Assembly (NCBI GenBank): GCA_020726505.1
Contig: JAHLEZ010000002.1
Span: forward strand, 3,162,001 to 3,226,000
DNA from: Leptodontidium sp. MPI-SDFR-AT-0119
Lineage: Eukaryota > Ascomycota > Leotiomycetes > Helotiales > Leptodontidiaceae
Length of the DNA: 64,000 bases
Direction of reading: 5' to 3'
In this document: piece by piece, positions 12,254 through 24,888 of the stretch
Numbering within the stretch: the stretch's first letter is position 1
Layout of the letters: each line of letters begins with the position of its first letter
Translations under genes and position numbers: made by a program
Notes under the pieces: generated by a model
The model's database searches: none
Told to the model about the DNA's origin: nothing
Seen by the model: the letters and a program-made list of their open reading frames with translations, nothing else

Positions 12254-12897
12254 ATTTCACGAGTGAAAAGAACGCTCGATTCTTCAAAGTACAAAATATA
12301 TTTGAAATTTTCTGCAATTAAAGTACAAATCGACACCGAGACCATCTGATGTGCAATTTCCCAATCCACTTCGTACTCACCTCTACCAACCCTTTCGAGA
12401 CCATGATTCACTCGCGATATCAGGTCAGCCCTCTCACTCTCTGAAAATAATGGAAGTTCTTTAATATGCGCCAGATCACCTACTAAATCTCTGAATCCAA
12501 GCAGTCTTGCGTATAGCCATTGGTCAAACTCGCTTTCCTTTTGTTCCTCCACTTCCTTACCCTCCTCCCTTTCCTCGGCTTCCTCATTCTCTTCGACTTG
12601 TTCGTCATCCTCAGCTTCTTCGCCTTTGTCGCAGTTCTTTTCAATCTCTTCCTGTCCGTTTACATCTCTCTCACTTCGATAATTAACTGAAGGTTGCTCA
12701 TCTGGAAGTCCGTCCTGAAAATAGTATCAAAAGTAGAATGTAAGTCTAACGAGGGCTCAAGAGCCCACCTAGCCAACCGCAAGTGGGCCAATGCCATTAT
12801 ATTGTCATCGCTTTGCTCCGCTGCCCTTCCTTCTATGTTTGTGGAAGGAAGACCTGGATCCTGCGATTCTGATTAGGCTGCTCGTTTGGGTACCCAT
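12250..12897 (-). CDS. Acidic, Glu-rich protein of unknown function; 5' end unresolved
   Basis: A clear coding exon runs on the minus strand from about 12714 to the stop at 12250. Its first half is a run of Glu/Asp-rich sequence (residues such as EEAEDDEQVEENEEAEE), and the second half is a compact helical domain (QWLYARLLGFRDLV, ISRVNHGLERVG, VSICTLIAENFKYI). The family is not recognised. An acceptor TTTTCAG at 12717-12715 would start the exon, but no upstream phase-compatible exon is visible. Alternatively an ATG at 12897 followed by GTACCC could splice to the AG at 12702, giving a start MDEQPSVN; this keeps frame but the short first exon is weak evidence. The RIP-degraded nest begins within 100 bp of this end, so loss of true upstream exons is also possible. 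The stop codon (12252-12250) overlaps that of the preceding gene. Confidence 0.6.
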
Positions 12898-12985
12898 GGG
12901 GGCCCCAACCTAACCCAACGTATAAGTTAGGGCCCCAATAGGGCACGTGACTTAGGTTAGGTGCCCCAATAGGTAAGTTAGGTAC
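12893..12985. repeat. GC-rich border segment with repeated GTTAGG/CCTAAC words
   Basis: Between the last core gene and the AT-rich block lies a short GC-rich segment containing CCTAAC, GTTAGGG, GGTTAGG, GTTAGG and CCTAAC again. A GGGGCCC...CTAAC arm faces GTTAGGGCCCC (imperfect hairpin, roughly 12898-12937). It could be the terminal sequence of a repeat; no matching copy is seen at the other side of the nest. Confidence 0.4.
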
Positions 12986-13600
12986 TTAACGAAAACCTAA
13001 CATATATATAAAGTTTATTTTAGTAAGGGCTTAATATATAAGTCTATTAAACTAATCATAAGTAATAAAAGAAGAAATAAGTAGAAAATAAGCCTAATAA
13101 TTCGAAAGTAAAAGGAAAAGACTTATATTATTATTTACTAATAAATTTACTAATCGTAAAATTAAAGTTCAAGAACTAATATCGCAAAAATCATTTATTT
13201 TAAGTTCAATTCTCGGATAGTACTAATATACATTAAAGCCTTAAAAGCTTTTTATAATCTAGTACTATTTCTAGTACTACTACTTCTATTACTACCGTTT
13301 TAAGTAATAGCCTTAGTATTAGTAAGCTTTTATAAATAAACCTTAATAGCCATAGGCTTTTTCTTAAGACGTCTAGCCTAGATATCTTTTTGTCTTTAGC
13401 GCATTATACTAATAGCTCTACTAAGTCTAGCTAACTCTTGAGTTTGAGATGTAGTTTAACTACTAATTACTATATCTCCTAACTTAAAGTAAGTTCCTAG
13501 AGTACTAAGTATAAATACGATTCTTCTAACAAGAGAACTATCTTTGACTTAAATAGTTACCCGCTTACTATAAATAGCTACGAGATTACACACTTTTTTA
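12986..13600. repeat. AT-rich RIP-mutated sequence, unclassified
   Basis: AT-rich DNA without open frames of any length, low in CpA/TpG but still holding CpG, as expected from RIP. It contains an unpaired copy of the TTTACTAAT-type terminal repeat near 13126-13150, so it may include the end of another small TIR element. No protein domain is recognisable. Confidence 0.6.
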
Positions 13601-13629
13601 GATTAGTAAATAAATTAGTAAATACTAAG

Positions 13630-13876
13630 TGTGACGACTGTCGCTGCCCAGAGCCTCATTTCCACCGGCTCCACTTAGTACTGCCTGATCGGGACGTACC
13701 GAGATTACTATAGTGCTAGGCATAGTAACCTCTTATATATAGACTTATTCTTTCCTTACCTTCTTTCTTCTATAGTTATAGATTCTAAGTTAATGCTTAG
13801 TATCGTCATATGTCCTGTGTTAATATGTAAGGCGTCAGTTACACGTGATTGCCGTCTTTCTAGAGCAAGCGTTACA
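13630..13876 (+). repeat. 5' LTR of the Gypsy element
   Basis: 247 bp, near-identical to 28387-28633, differing mainly by C/T and G/A transitions. Begins TGTGACGACTG and ends AAGCGTTACA; the ends are inverted repeats of each other. Preceded by CTAAG. Confidence 0.93.
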
Positions 13877-14579
13877 TTATTTACAACTCTTTTCTCTACG
13901 TCTAAGAAGACAGTAAATATCCCTCGCCCCCTAATTCTTCTGTAAGTAGTTACGACCTAAAAGCTCAAATATAAGAAAGGCCTATATTAAGCTTTATAAC
14001 TTAACGAATAGTAGCATCAAAACCCCTATTAACAGCGAAGTCAATATTTATTTCGCTACTATTACCCTCATTCTCCTCCTCGACTTCTGCCTTTATACGA
14101 CGAAGTCGAAACCCTCTCTTCGCCGGACCTCTCCCTCTAACTCGCTAAGTCAAGCCGAAAGTCGTCCCTCCTTTAGTAAAGCGATCCGCTATAGACGACG
14201 TCGATATATTGTCTGCCTCTTTTTCCGTCCTCTTACTTGACTCTCCTAATACTAATAATCCTATAGTCTATACTTCTATTAATACGCTAGGGAGTAGTGT
14301 AGAGCCTATAAGGACATATATAGGAGAGACACTATAAGAAAGCCGACTTCGCATTTTGGAAGAGTAACTCACGGAGAGTCGCCTAAAGAACTAGCGGTTA
14401 AAGTTGTCTCTTTAATAATAGCGACTTACGACCGACGAGCCTTTACTACGTAGACCCGCCTTAAGATCTATAACTTTCTAAAAAGGGAATATACCCCTTT
14501 ATCCCTTAATTAAGAAAACTCTTACCCTTAAGCTAAATAAAGGCAAAAGTAAGGTATAAAGTGCTCTTAATTTTAATAG

Positions 14580-17331
14580 ACTACTAAACGACGATAGTAA
14601 TGACAATTATTGACTTCCTTGTATCTTAAGTCGTCGTTCCCCCTCTTTCCTTAGGATGTCCTAGATGTTTACGGCCTCACGAATCGAGAAGATCCTTAAC
14701 CTAAATAATAAGCTTTCGGACGGCGTCGATTATAGTCCACGTTTATAAGAAGTCTAAGTCTAGAACGCCCTGCGCCGGTATAACGAATACTTCGTCGACG
14801 ACGACTACTAAAAGGACTAGTTACTTACATAAACAAAAGGAATAGCTCGCACGTTCCTAGAACCCTCCTTCTTGTCCCCGACACTTAATAAAGACGGAAA
14901 CTTAATAGATACGCTTAACTTAATTAATTAAGTAGTCAAATTCTTAACTAACCCTTATAAGTAATAAATAGCGCGTAACCTTTACTTTACGCTAAAGATA
15001 AAAGCCGCAGGACAAACCTTTTAGGACTTCTACTAATAGTTTAGGATTCTTACTAACTAAGGCGGCGTAATTAATAAGTCAATCCTTAAAATAGACTTAT
15101 AAGACAAGCTTTTATCCCGCTTACGTAAGCAACTGTTCTATAAGTATTAGAGAGCTAGAACTCTAGAAGAGTATATAAAAGTAATCTAAGTTAAGGACTA
15201 AGGATAAATCGTGGAGAACACTATTTACGTTAGTCGCTTTAGCCCCTCAGTGACAAGTATAAATTCCCACCCCCGGTCTTAAGTTAATATCTCCTTAAAG
15301 ACTATAAGAAAGTCACTCTAAGCTTTTATTACTTCTTTGTCTTAGAGATAAGAGACTAATTAGCCCCTAAGTCAATAAATCTCTACACGAGCCAATATAC
15401 CTCGTGCCTAAACACTAACAAATGCCCCTCGGTATTTCGCCTAACGGCCCTTTAGTTATAATTATGCCTCCCGTGTTAACGAGATAGAAGTAAGCGCCGA
15501 CGACGGCGGTCTTATGTCTAACAGTTAAGCTATAGACGACGATAACTTACTAGTGGAGGAACTTACTTTACAAGTAAAAGACTTAGCTTAAGAAAAGGCT
15601 CCTTCTTAAGTATAATACGAGATATATAATATCTTGACCTTATAAAGCTTCTTAGCAGACTAACACTTACTACTCGTATCGCTTTCTCTAAGAATAAACT
15701 CACGTATAAGCTGCCCGTACTTCTTAATTCCGGAGCTAATAGTTATTATTTTATTAATTACTCTCTTTTAAAGTCTCTCTCTTTCTTCTTAAAACCTTTA
15801 ATTCACTTACTGCCCTTACTTGTCTTTGTTAAAGGATTTAATAGTCGAGCTAGCTAGACTATTAGCTACTACACTATATTAAATTTAATAGTCGACAAGC
15901 GTCTATAGTTATTTACTCCTTTCTTAATTACTTACTTAAGAAACCACGGAGTAATTATTAAAAGATTATAGCTAAAGTATCACGAAGTACTCTTAAATGC
16001 CGCCAAACGACGGCTCATTTAGCTATTAGACTACTCCCTAATAATAAGTTATAGTAAACTAATTAAGGTCCGAGACTTACGTGTACATAAGATTCACTAA
16101 CGCCACTAACGCGACGCCGAGCGTAGAGACGCTAAGTTACGTGAATTTTAGAGCTACTATAATACTTAATTTACTGTGTCGACTTTAGTAGCCAATTTAC
16201 CCTTACCTTCCGCGACAAGTATAAATACCTTAGAAACTCTATTAAAATCAGTAACCGCGAAAGTAAGGACTTATAGAATATTTAGACTTACTGTCTATTT
16301 AGAGTCTACGGCTTTATATTATAATAACTATAATAGCCCGCCATAAGACGGTTCTATAGTAAATTCTAACTAGCGTATTAAATTTAATTTCGACATATAC
16401 GCTAGTTACTCCCTTACTTTCTTAATAACTTCAGAACTTATTATTATTGATCCCTCGACTATTACTAAGTCTAGAAAGCCAGCGATCACATTAATAAAAA
16501 ATCAAACCTAGTATCCCGCGTAATATAGTCGAATTATATTAGATACCGAAAACGTTAAATTTATAAGTACACGATCGACGAGCCTACGCTTACAATAAGT
16601 CTCTGACGCTAAGTTACTCCTAAGTCGTAAAAGGATAAGTCTAAGAAATCCGCTATAGTCGTGCTAGAAGTGTAAAGTCGAGAATTTATACCCCCCTAGA
16701 ATCGAGCCCACGGCGCTAGTAAAGGAAATTCACCCCCCTGTCTCTTTAACACTTAACACTTCGTCTACTTCTTCTTTCTTTCTTGTTTTAAGTATAAAAC
16801 CCCTTACGTATTCCTTACTTTCTTCTCTTATTATACCTTTTAATAAATACTTTGTTTCGAAATATATAATAGCCTCTAGAAGTGGCCGCGCCGCTATATT
16901 AATTAGAGAAGCTGTACTAATAATAAATTCTATATTAATCTCTAAGAGTTAGAAATACTTAGATCTGCGTCTCTTTAGTATATAGTATTGTGCCTAATTA
17001 ATCCCTGATATTAGTACTACTGTTAAACCTACCTTTATTATTAATCTTCTATATACCGCAGAGCTCTCGTATTAATAAGTGCGACATATAATAAAGCTTA
17101 GAGAGCGCGCGCACTTCGCTACTAACGTTCCTCTACTTCAGCTAGGAAGTATATTAAATAATTAGCCTAGTTAATATATATAACCGTCCCTACGACTAGA
17201 TAATATATACATCTTAACTAAACTAGCCCGAATAAAAGTTACTAAGCCGGAGAAGAGAACCGCTAAGCTATTATACCCCTAAGACTAGGCTGACTCCCCT
17301 TAATTCGCTCCTTCCACGCGCAAAACATATA
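14580..17331 (+). pseudogene. Gypsy gag and protease region, RIP-degraded
   Basis: Conceptual translation across stops shows a retrotransposon Gag core around 14950-15200 (for example ARNLYFTLKIKAAGQTF and a following RARTLEEYIKVI), as in Ty3/Gypsy capsids. The following 1.8 kb should cover the nucleocapsid and aspartic protease, but I could not place a DSG/DTG motif. Stops are TAG/TAA only in the parts I read. The copia insertion at 17337 separates this part from RT. Confidence 0.65.
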
Positions 17332-17336
17332 CTAAG

Positions 17337-17591
17337 TGTTGGTCCACAGGTCCTTACATGGTCATACTTCGGTCTGGAAAGGGGGTGCAGGTCAAAGTCA
17401 GGGGTCAGAGCTTAGCCGGACTAGTTTCGGTGGAGATTCAGTGGGGTTTCGTAGTATATAGTCTAGCTCTCCTCGCACTCTCTTAGAATATACATAGATT
17501 TTGAACTATACATTTATTACTCTGTCGCTATACTCGCATTAGAATATATTCACATATACGGCGTGGTATATAAACTAGTACTATACTGACA
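17337..17591 (+). repeat. 5' LTR of the nested Copia element
   Basis: 255 bp, matching 24634-24888 with transition differences. TG...CA ends. Directly preceded by the target duplication CTAAG. Confidence 0.93.
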
Positions 17592-20500
17592 CTGATTAGT
17601 AGTAAGCTTATATCGTCAACCTTACTATAGACAGAAAAGGTCTTAGGCTATAGAGCGAATTCTAGGCTTTAACTTGAGGAGTACTTAATTGTATTTTCCT
17701 TAAAGGGCATTTTACCTTTTCTAGATCGTAGAGGGAAGGTAACTTCTCTCTTAAGACTCGACTAGGACTATCGCACGTCAGAAAAGAGCTATCACAACAC
17801 GACAGTCACTCTACGAAGATTGTCAAGTTAATATCCTTGAATCTAGAACTTTGGACCTTCGAGAAACTTATCCGGGAACTCACCGGATCACTTACGAATT
17901 GCATCTGATATAATAGCGGATACTTTAGACTATACCCCGGAGCTAGAATTAACTCCGGAAATCATTAATGTCACAGTTGTACTTAAGGAGAGAGTAAATC
18001 TTAATTTAGATTTCCTAGTAAACACAATAGTATATTCACAGAAGTTTAAGGAGGACTTTTGTAACGGACACCTCAAAGAAGAGTTCCTTTTTTAAGACTT
18101 TTAAGAGTACTTTAAGGGTTAGACGGCAAATGAGTTTAAGTTAATTAAGACAGTAAAACGTACGTGTCTTAAGGACGACCTACGAGCCTTTGGCGTATTT
18201 ATACGACGTACTAAGGGAACGAGGACGGCAGATGCTCTAGTAGAAACAGTACAAGCTAAGGAAAATTTGTGGCCAGAGGACTAAATAGAGATATAAATTC
18301 GGAACTACCCCGAATTAGTACTAAATTACATCCGGGAATTACTCTCTCAACTACTATTACTATTCTTAATAACACTTTAACAAAATCAAACCCTAATATC
18401 TTTATAATACTAACTAGAGGTAATTATCTATTCTGTAAAGGAAGACACTCTTTTAGAAAGGTCAAAAATAAAGCTTACGGAGACGATTTAGCCCTTAAGA
18501 TCACTTAGGATCTCCCTTACTAAAGGAGATAAAGTCGAGGATCTATATAATATAACCCCCCTACTTATAGTCCTAAAGAAGGAGTTCTCATTTACTCCTG
18601 AGAGGGATCTCCTAAGTAATCTCCACCCGTGGAGATTAAATAACTACGCGTTACTAAATCCCACATTAACGCTAATAATATACCCACAGGACGGGTCATT
18701 ACTACTATTTAAGGTTCCTAAGACTACCAGACTATATACGGAGCCGATTCGGCCATTATAGTATATTATAAATCTATTGACTTAAGACTAAGTAAAATCG
18801 TTAGTAAACCTTACTAAGATATACACTAAGGAGCTCTAATATAACGGAGACAAAGACTACTTAGATAAGAAGCTCTATATCTTCGCCGACTTATGTCAGA
18901 GAGTATTAGTTAAGACTAAGGTCTAGAACCGAGCCTTTCCGTCGATATTACGAGACGGAGCTAGTTCGTACTACTACTAGTACCTCCAGAATAAGGGGGT
19001 ACTCATTTGATGAGCTTATTAGAACGACTCGCGAACACTTTAAGACGGAAGAGAGAGCTAATAAGTTCCTTAACTAGTAGTTTAGTCTGACTTTCTTATT
19101 ATTTCAGGAGGAGCCTCACTAGACGGGGAAACTAGTACTAACCTAATTAGAGAACTTCGCTAAGGAATTATAAAGTATTTAGCTTAACTTAAAAGACGAC
19201 AATATACGGAACGACAAGACGCTCCGTGATAAGCTCGTATAAGGAGTATTAGGGAACCCCTTCTTCAAGATGGCCTTGTTTCAGGCACCTCTTACTTTCT
19301 TTATATTAATAGACAGTCTTCGCTCCGCCGTCGGCGTTGAGGTGACTCATGACTCGGGATCGAGGGTAAGTAAGTACTCTAGATCACATACGAATCGCCA
19401 CTGATCTTATGTCGTAAATAAGGCGGCTTATTACTCTAACCGCAGGATGAAATTTTCAAGTAGAAACAAACGCAGAGACAAATTCCAGCCTATACTAGGC
19501 TATATAGGCTATATTATATGCAAGAAGATGGATTGTTATAGTAGTCGCCACTCTAACGAAGAGTAGACAGCGTCAAAGACATAATACTTCACGGCGCGCA
19601 AGGCCGAAGGAGTGAAGGCCACAGACAAGACCTTCAGGAGCTACCTAGCTTATATTAAGGGGATTAACCCTAATTCGGACTAGAACTAGACCACATCTAG
19701 ACATTATTTAAGAAGTCACTAAGATGTAGATTTAGACACTTCAATAGATATTGACGATTCTTTAGAGAGTTCCGACGACGATAATAGCAATAACACCGCA
19801 AACTTCACGACTATATTTATAGTAAGTGAAGCACAGTATAACGCACGAGAAGTCATAGGCTAACTTAAGGAGAAGAAGGCTACTTACATCTTGGAAAGTA
19901 AAATCAAGAGACCTACTCCGAGCGAGGCCTATATAACGCAATAAATAGACAGATTCTTTTAAGGACTATTAATTAATACAGGGGCATCTAATAAAAACAC
20001 GGGAGGGATTAACTAGTTACGAGCTTTATAACGAATTCAAGATATCAAGTTTGACACTAGCCAGGCGGGCTAGAGCCGGATCACATTCGGTGCCGGTTCG
20101 CGACCGTCTCTAGGGGTTGCCACAGTCAATACTCCGGCTAGAGAAATAGACTTCTAAATCGTAGACGCAGATATCTTATTTTTAGTTTGTTTATAACAGC
20201 TAAATACGTTAAATACGTAATATAACAACCTGCGCAACGTCTTAATTCAGGGCGACAAGAAGCACTTAATTGTACGGAAGCATGGGCATTTATGGCTACT
20301 TTTAGATTAACATCGTCAATTACTAGACACTTCTACTAGAACGATAAATACATGCCACCTAACTAAACCAGAAATACGTCGGCTATATAAGCGTTTCGGA
20401 CACCCTTCAGTAAGACGTCTTCAGCACTTACTAGATCAAGCTGGCCATAAGCATGACTCGGAAGTTATATTAAGGGTCAAAGAAATATGTGAGCATTGCC

Positions 20501-23147
20501 AGAAACACGTAGATACTCCACATAAGTTCCGCTTTAAGTTACAAGACGACGTCGACTTTAATCATACAGTCTACGTCGATATCACAATGTTTAGAGAATA
20601 ATATACCCTCCACATAGTAGATAAAGTAACAAGTTTTAGTGCAGCGAAACTACTCCGAAAGGCCCCCGGTTCCGCTATAGCTCAGGCCACTTTTAACGTA
20701 TTTAAGTCAACATAAATTGACACCTACCTAAGACCTCCGGATTTCGTCGTATACGACTATAGCACTAATTTTAATTCTGAGGAGTTTCAGAGTACACTTA
20801 AATCTATAGGTAACACCCTTAAGCTAGTACTTATTAAGGCACACTATTCAATTAGCAAAGTTGAGCGATATTACCGCCCACTACACCGTGCCTACGAAAT
20901 TATCTCTAAAGAGCACCTTGAGTTAAGCGACGAAGACTGACTATAAATGGCAGTAAAAGTAGTAAATAACACAGTTAGACCTAATAGGCTCATCCCTATA
21001 CTACTTGTTTTCGGCGTATACCTTAGAATGACAGAGTTAGACCCCCTAAATCCGTCAGTTAAGTAACGTGCGGCTACGATTAAGAAAGCTATAAAGGAGA
21101 TACGGAAAATCTATGTCACGCGTAAAGTCAATAATACGTTAGCCACACAAAACGGCCCCGGAACCACTCATATTCACGGTCTCTACCTCAATGATTAAGT
21201 TTTAGTATATTAGGAGGGTAAAAGATAGACAGGACCTTACGATTTCTTAGGTATTAAGGGAGAATTATATAAGATCGACATAAGAAATAAGAGAATATAT
21301 ACATTCTAATCGACTATAATTCGTCCCTTTAAGATAGACACCTTTAGCGTTAAACGACAAAAAGAAAACTTACTAGAGGATATTTATAAGTAACATCTAG
21401 GATCTTTAATTAGAAACACCACCGAAATAGTACCGAATCCACCTCGAATCGCTGTCTAAATTCTATTTACGAAACACTTACTAGATTTATTAACTATCGA
21501 TGACAATTACAATATTAAAGTGTTTTTAACTAAGAAAGAGACGAGGGACCGAGAGCTATCTATTAAACTTCGCGCTAAAGGGAAGATTATAGCGCTTGAA
21601 CCACTATTCTAGTAGTCCTGAAGGACAGAATATAAAGCACTTATTAAAAGGGGTGTTTTTATGCCTATTTATAAGGACGACCTTAGAGTAAAAGGCCACC
21701 GCATCTTTAAGTCAAGAATAATAGACGAAGTCAAAGGCAAGGAGACGTCAACTCTATATAAGAAGTTAAAGCTAGTAATTTAATACTTTAACGACAAAAG
21801 AAAGAGAGAGATTTTAACTTAGTCTCCGACAATCTAACGATCTAACTAACAATTACTTATATTTTTAGCCGCTGCCGTTAAGTACTTAAATCGCCTCCGA
21901 AACCAGTCTAAATCTTATTTAGCTATTAAGGACATTACTTAAGCCTACGTCTAGGCAAAGATAAGGCTTCTCCGGGACGTTTTTGTATAGTCACCGGAAG
22001 AGATCGCAAGAGATTTCCCTCCTAGCACGATATTCATAGTAGTACTACCGTTATATAGTATACTTAAGTCCGGAAACTATTAGTTTAACACGTACTATAA
22101 ACATCATATAAAGAACTTACAAATAAAGACATTAACGTACGACCTATACTTACTAATTAATACTAAGAAAAGCTATGACTTTAGTGTCGTGGGAATATAA
22201 ACAGACGACACGTTAATTCTAGGAAATGAGGACTTCTTAATAAGAGAACAGGATAAGATCACTAAGGCCGGTTTTCTAACGAAGCCGATACGGGTATTAT
22301 TCCCTACCGAAACTATTACGTTTAATAAGTGCACTATCTCTATAAACAGGGACAGCCTCTATATGTCTTAAAAGGGTCAGGGAGTAAGGCTAGAGCTAGT
22401 CGACGCAGGAAAAGAGGACTATAAGAAGGCCTATAAAAAACAACGAGCTCGTGCGGCCTACCTTGCCACTATTTATTAGCTAGAAGTAACATTTAATCTC
22501 TCAGTCGCAGCACAACATTAAGATCTAACGAAAGACGACGTTAAAGCCTTAAACCTACGTCTTAAATAGTAAATAGACAACTTAAAGAAGGGACTCCAAT
22601 ACGTACTAGTTAACTTACGGTCCGCGAAGGTTTACGTTTTTGTAAACGGTTCTTTTACTAATAACAAGGACCTAAGTTCATAAATAGGTTTCGTATTAAC
22701 AATCGGTGCCGAAACAGTGGGGGATACGCAATTTACCTTGACTAATAACATCGTATATATTAACTTAACGAAATACAAGAGAGTAACTCGTGTAGTGCTT
22801 ATATTAGAGTTATATATTATAGTAACTAGTATTAATATATTAATCTCCCTTAGTACTACTATTAATATAATAACTAATAAGCTTAGCATCCCGCGTCTTC
22901 TTACTATTATTTACACGGATTCTTTGTCCCTTTATAAGTATATTATTAAGCTTAGTACAACGAAAGAGAAGCGCCTAATAATCGATATTATGGCTATTCG
23001 TTAATTATACGAGCGTAAAGAGCTAACGGAGGTTCGATAGATTAATAGCACTAATAATCCTACCGACGCTATAACGAAGAGTGCTCCGAATAAGGCTCTT
23101 CGGGATTTTATTAACACTAACATCCTCACTGTCAAGATAGAGGGTTA
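17592..23147 (+). pseudogene. Copia gag-pol, RIP-degraded
   Basis: A zinc-knuckle-like CKKMDCYSSRH segment lies near 19515-19555. A GAG-pre-integrase/integrase stretch lies at about 20340-21340, with the RFGHPSVRRLQHLL helix, CEHCQKH zinc ligands and HTVYVDI catalytic strand. RT of the RVT_2 type runs about 21480-22350, with TDDT at the catalytic Asp pair near 22200. RNase H runs about 22640-23000 (VFVNGSF, IYTDSLSL). The frame ends at TAA 23145-23147. Many in-frame TAG/TAA codons interrupt it, so no full polyprotein can be made. Confidence 0.85.
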
Positions 23148-23477
23148 AGTTCAACAGTCAACCGGAGTTAATTCGGACTAATAATAGAGGGGTTTCTTAT
23201 ACTCATTGATTTTTTATATATTTCCTTATAACTCTCATTTATTAATTCATCACTTGCGATTATTTTTATATTTAATTAATTTGCGAAGTCAGAAACGTAT
23301 TTGATTTAGTTCTAAATACCCTCTAATTTAAAGTACTAACGGGCGGCCTTACGACGACACTCTAATAGGGACAAACTGCTGGTTTTATTATAGGGGGCTA
23401 CTCCCGTACAGTAGTATAAAGAAAGTGCCGCTACAAAGAACTTACTACGAAGTCAATCCGAAATAGGGCCGAATCCC

Positions 23478-24183
23478 TTACTTATAGATATTTAAAAGAG
23501 GTTCCTCGTCCTCCTCCTCCGCGTTATAGCGGCGACTTCGGCGGGGGCGCTTAGTAGGAGGATCGTCCTTACTGCCGTCCTCTCTACCACGCTTAGTGGC
23601 GGTAGAGGAGACGACGGTGAGGAGCCGGTTTAAGACTAACACTATCTCCTATTATATAAAGCGTTAATACTTAAGAGCCTTAATATCAAAAAGGAAAAAG
23701 GGGATTAACTTACTACTTACGAGTTAGCTAGGCCAGCGATTTCCCGGCGTATAGCGCGCGTTTCCTCTAATAACGCCAGCGATAACTCCTTAGTAGTCTT
23801 TAGTACGCTAATAGCGGCGACTAATAATACCGAATTAATTAATTCAACGGCAGTAATAATAGCTTCTTTATCTTTCGCCTCGAGGGCGGCAACTAGACGA
23901 AGGTACTCTTCGACGACAAACCACGGAATCTATTATATGTCAGTAACCGTATATCCGGAGTACTTTCGGCGAGGATTCAGATATAATTTAAAATAGGGAA
24001 AAGAAATAAGAATACTTACTAAGTTACACCGGGACTTCTTCTCTACGCAATATACGTATTTCTTACTCTTGGGATTATTAAAGGCGCATTCGTGAGATAA
24101 GTTCTTTGCGAGGAGACGAACGCACCGAATACAGCATTTGCGGTATACGAGGTCGAGCGCTCCTATAAGTATAAGTACAGGCA
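23478..24183 (-). CDS. Antisense, intron-containing Cys-motif gene inside the Copia element (nearly open)
   Basis: On the strand opposite to pol, three exons fit: 24183-24020, 23929-23714 and 23648-23478. Intron 1 (24019-23930) is GTAAGT...TAG with a TACTGAC branch point; intron 2 (23713-23649) is GTAAGT...TAG with a TTAAC branch point. Exon 1 encodes KCCIRC, then HEC, then KYVYC and a final Cys, a spacing that looks metal-binding. Exon 2 encodes two amphipathic helices (EEYLRLVAALEAKDKEA, LLEETRAIRREIAGLA). Exon 3 adds a basic KRPRRSRR stretch (NLS-like) and an acidic tail. Only one stop (TAA 23719-23717, where CAA would fit) occurs in about 183 codons, against many in pol. The 5' end is unresolved: exon 1 follows a CTAAC...CAG, suggesting an earlier exon toward the 3' LTR. 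Function unknown; the family resembles transposon-linked hypothetical proteins of ascomycetes (inference). Confidence 0.6.
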
Positions 24184-24633
24184 CTGTTTTCAGTTAGCAC
24201 ACTGTTTCCCCACCGAACTATCTCTAAAGGGTATATTTACTTTTAGCTTATTTATTTGATTTAATATAGTCTTCTCAGAAATATCAGTTTTTGAACTATA
24301 TCAAGCGAATTCAGGGAGATCGAAAAGTAATATACGTACAGTAGTTATATATATATTTATTAAGGAGATTCTAAACCTTTAAGGGGAGGCGATATATATA
24401 TATATCTATTACGTTATATAATACTAAGGGTTCCTATTATTACTGATTCTCGCTTAACCTCACTACTACGTCTCGCCATATTTGGACCCCTTTCGGGACA
24501 TTTTCGGGACCCTATCGGATCGGGATCAGACGCTATCAGATACTCTGTTATTTTATTTGTTATTTCTTATATATTACTAGTTATTTACTTCTACGTATAT
24601 TAGAAATAGTTTTTCCAAAAGAAGTTTTGCCTG

Positions 24634-24888
24634 TGTTAGTCCATAGGTCCTTACATAGTCATACTTCGGTCTGGAAAGGGGGTACGAGTCAAAGTCAAGG
24701 GTCAGAGCTTAGCCGGACTAGTTTCAGTGGAGATTCGGTAAGGTTTCGTAGTATATAGTCTAGCTCTCTTCGCACTCTCTTAAAATATACACAGATTTTG
24801 AACTATATATTTATTACTCTGTCGCCATACTCGCATTGGAATATATTCACATATGCGGCGTGGTACATAAACCGGTACTGCACCGACA
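24634..24888 (+). repeat. 3' LTR of the nested Copia element
   Basis: 255 bp partner of 17337-17591, followed by CTAAG at 24889-24893. Confidence 0.93.

Larger units (their letters stand above)
17337..24888 (+). mobile_element. Ty1/Copia LTR retrotransposon nested in the Gypsy element
   Basis: Two 255 bp LTRs (17337-17591, 24634-24888) begin TGTTRGTCC and end CTGACA/CCGACA. The duplication CTAAG flanks both sides (17332-17336, 24889-24893). The domain order of the internal region is Gag with a CCHC-type knuckle, integrase, RT, RNase H, which is the Copia order. The element is 7,552 bp. It contains an additional antisense gene (see 23478-24183). The sense frames are broken by RIP-type stops. 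Confidence 0.93.
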
